Shown here in pieces: positions 20,203-20,257 of a stretch of 20,257 nt of DNA; position 1 is the first letter of the stretch, and each line of letters starts with the position of its first letter. The stretch spans positions 1-20,257 of the forward strand of contig JAIPGT010000005.1 in NCBI GenBank assembly GCA_021735565.1, read 5' to 3'. The notes below the pieces were generated by a model, which saw only the letters and a program-made list of their open reading frames with translations, had not been told where the DNA came from and did no database searches. Made by a program: the position numbers and the translations under genes. The stretch comes from Patescibacteria group bacterium. GTDB taxonomy: Bacteria; Patescibacteria; ABY1; JAGPKW01.

Positions 20203-20257
20203 ACCCTTTTTATTTATTATTTAATTAAGGTTTTATTTTTTATATATTAATATTATA

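Noticed and set aside
1..20257. TGA recoded as Gly or Trp, as in some CPR lineages
   Set aside because: All recognisable proteins are full length without in-frame TGA, and Trp uses TGG.

Overview
This is a very AT-rich bacterial window with the gene content and compactness of a Candidate Phyla Radiation (Patescibacteria) genome. That placement is inferred from content: a VirB2-like pilin with a Cys-rich head, RNase J, a DUF3048 protein, a membrane-anchored SBP_bac_5 protein, and two small conserved proteins of a type I associate with this group. No ribosomal RNA or marker tree was available to test it. All 23 complete protein genes end in TAA. No reading frame needs TGA as a sense codon, so TGA recoding, known in some CPR lineages, is not supported.

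Left part, mostly minus strand (1-3990): the start of a Wzx-like flippase, rplU, a ybaB-recR pair, a conserved coiled-coil protein of unknown function, rplT, rpmI, infC and tmRNA (ssrA). infC has no ATG, GTG or TTG start and appears to begin at ATT. smpB is read in the opposite direction from the short ssrA promoter region, so both parts of trans-translation share one intergenic stretch. Middle, plus strand (4014-7955): smpB, a zinc-ribbon protein, rplY (L25/CTC), a DUF3048 protein, rpmE (L31) and rfbD (dTDP-4-dehydrorhamnose reductase).

Accessory stretch (about 8000-12050): a secreted beta-rich protein, a 93-residue unknown protein and a pentapeptide-repeat protein are interleaved with gltX and followed by murC. 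These three unknowns have strong Shine-Dalgarno sites (GGAGG), their own promoters and good terminators. The housekeeping genes mostly lack a Shine-Dalgarno site, and three of them look leaderless. GC-rich palindromes with GGAACGCGCC/GGCGCGTTCC arms, related hairpins and decayed or half copies sit between these genes.

Right part, minus strand (13467-20257): uvrB, RNase J, an extracellular peptide/solute-binding protein, secG, tRNA-Lys(UUU), a tandemly duplicated 64-bp unit carrying the palindrome, and a VirB2/TrbC-type pilin. murC and uvrB converge with their stop codons overlapping in a single TTAA.

Most genes serve translation and ribosome rescue (L20, L21, L25, L31, L35, IF3, GluRS, tRNA-Lys, tmRNA/SmpB), DNA repair (RecR, UvrB), RNA decay (RNase J), the cell envelope (MurC, RmlD, flippase) and secretion or uptake (SecG, SBP, pilin). 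No CRISPR array, transposase or phage module is visible.
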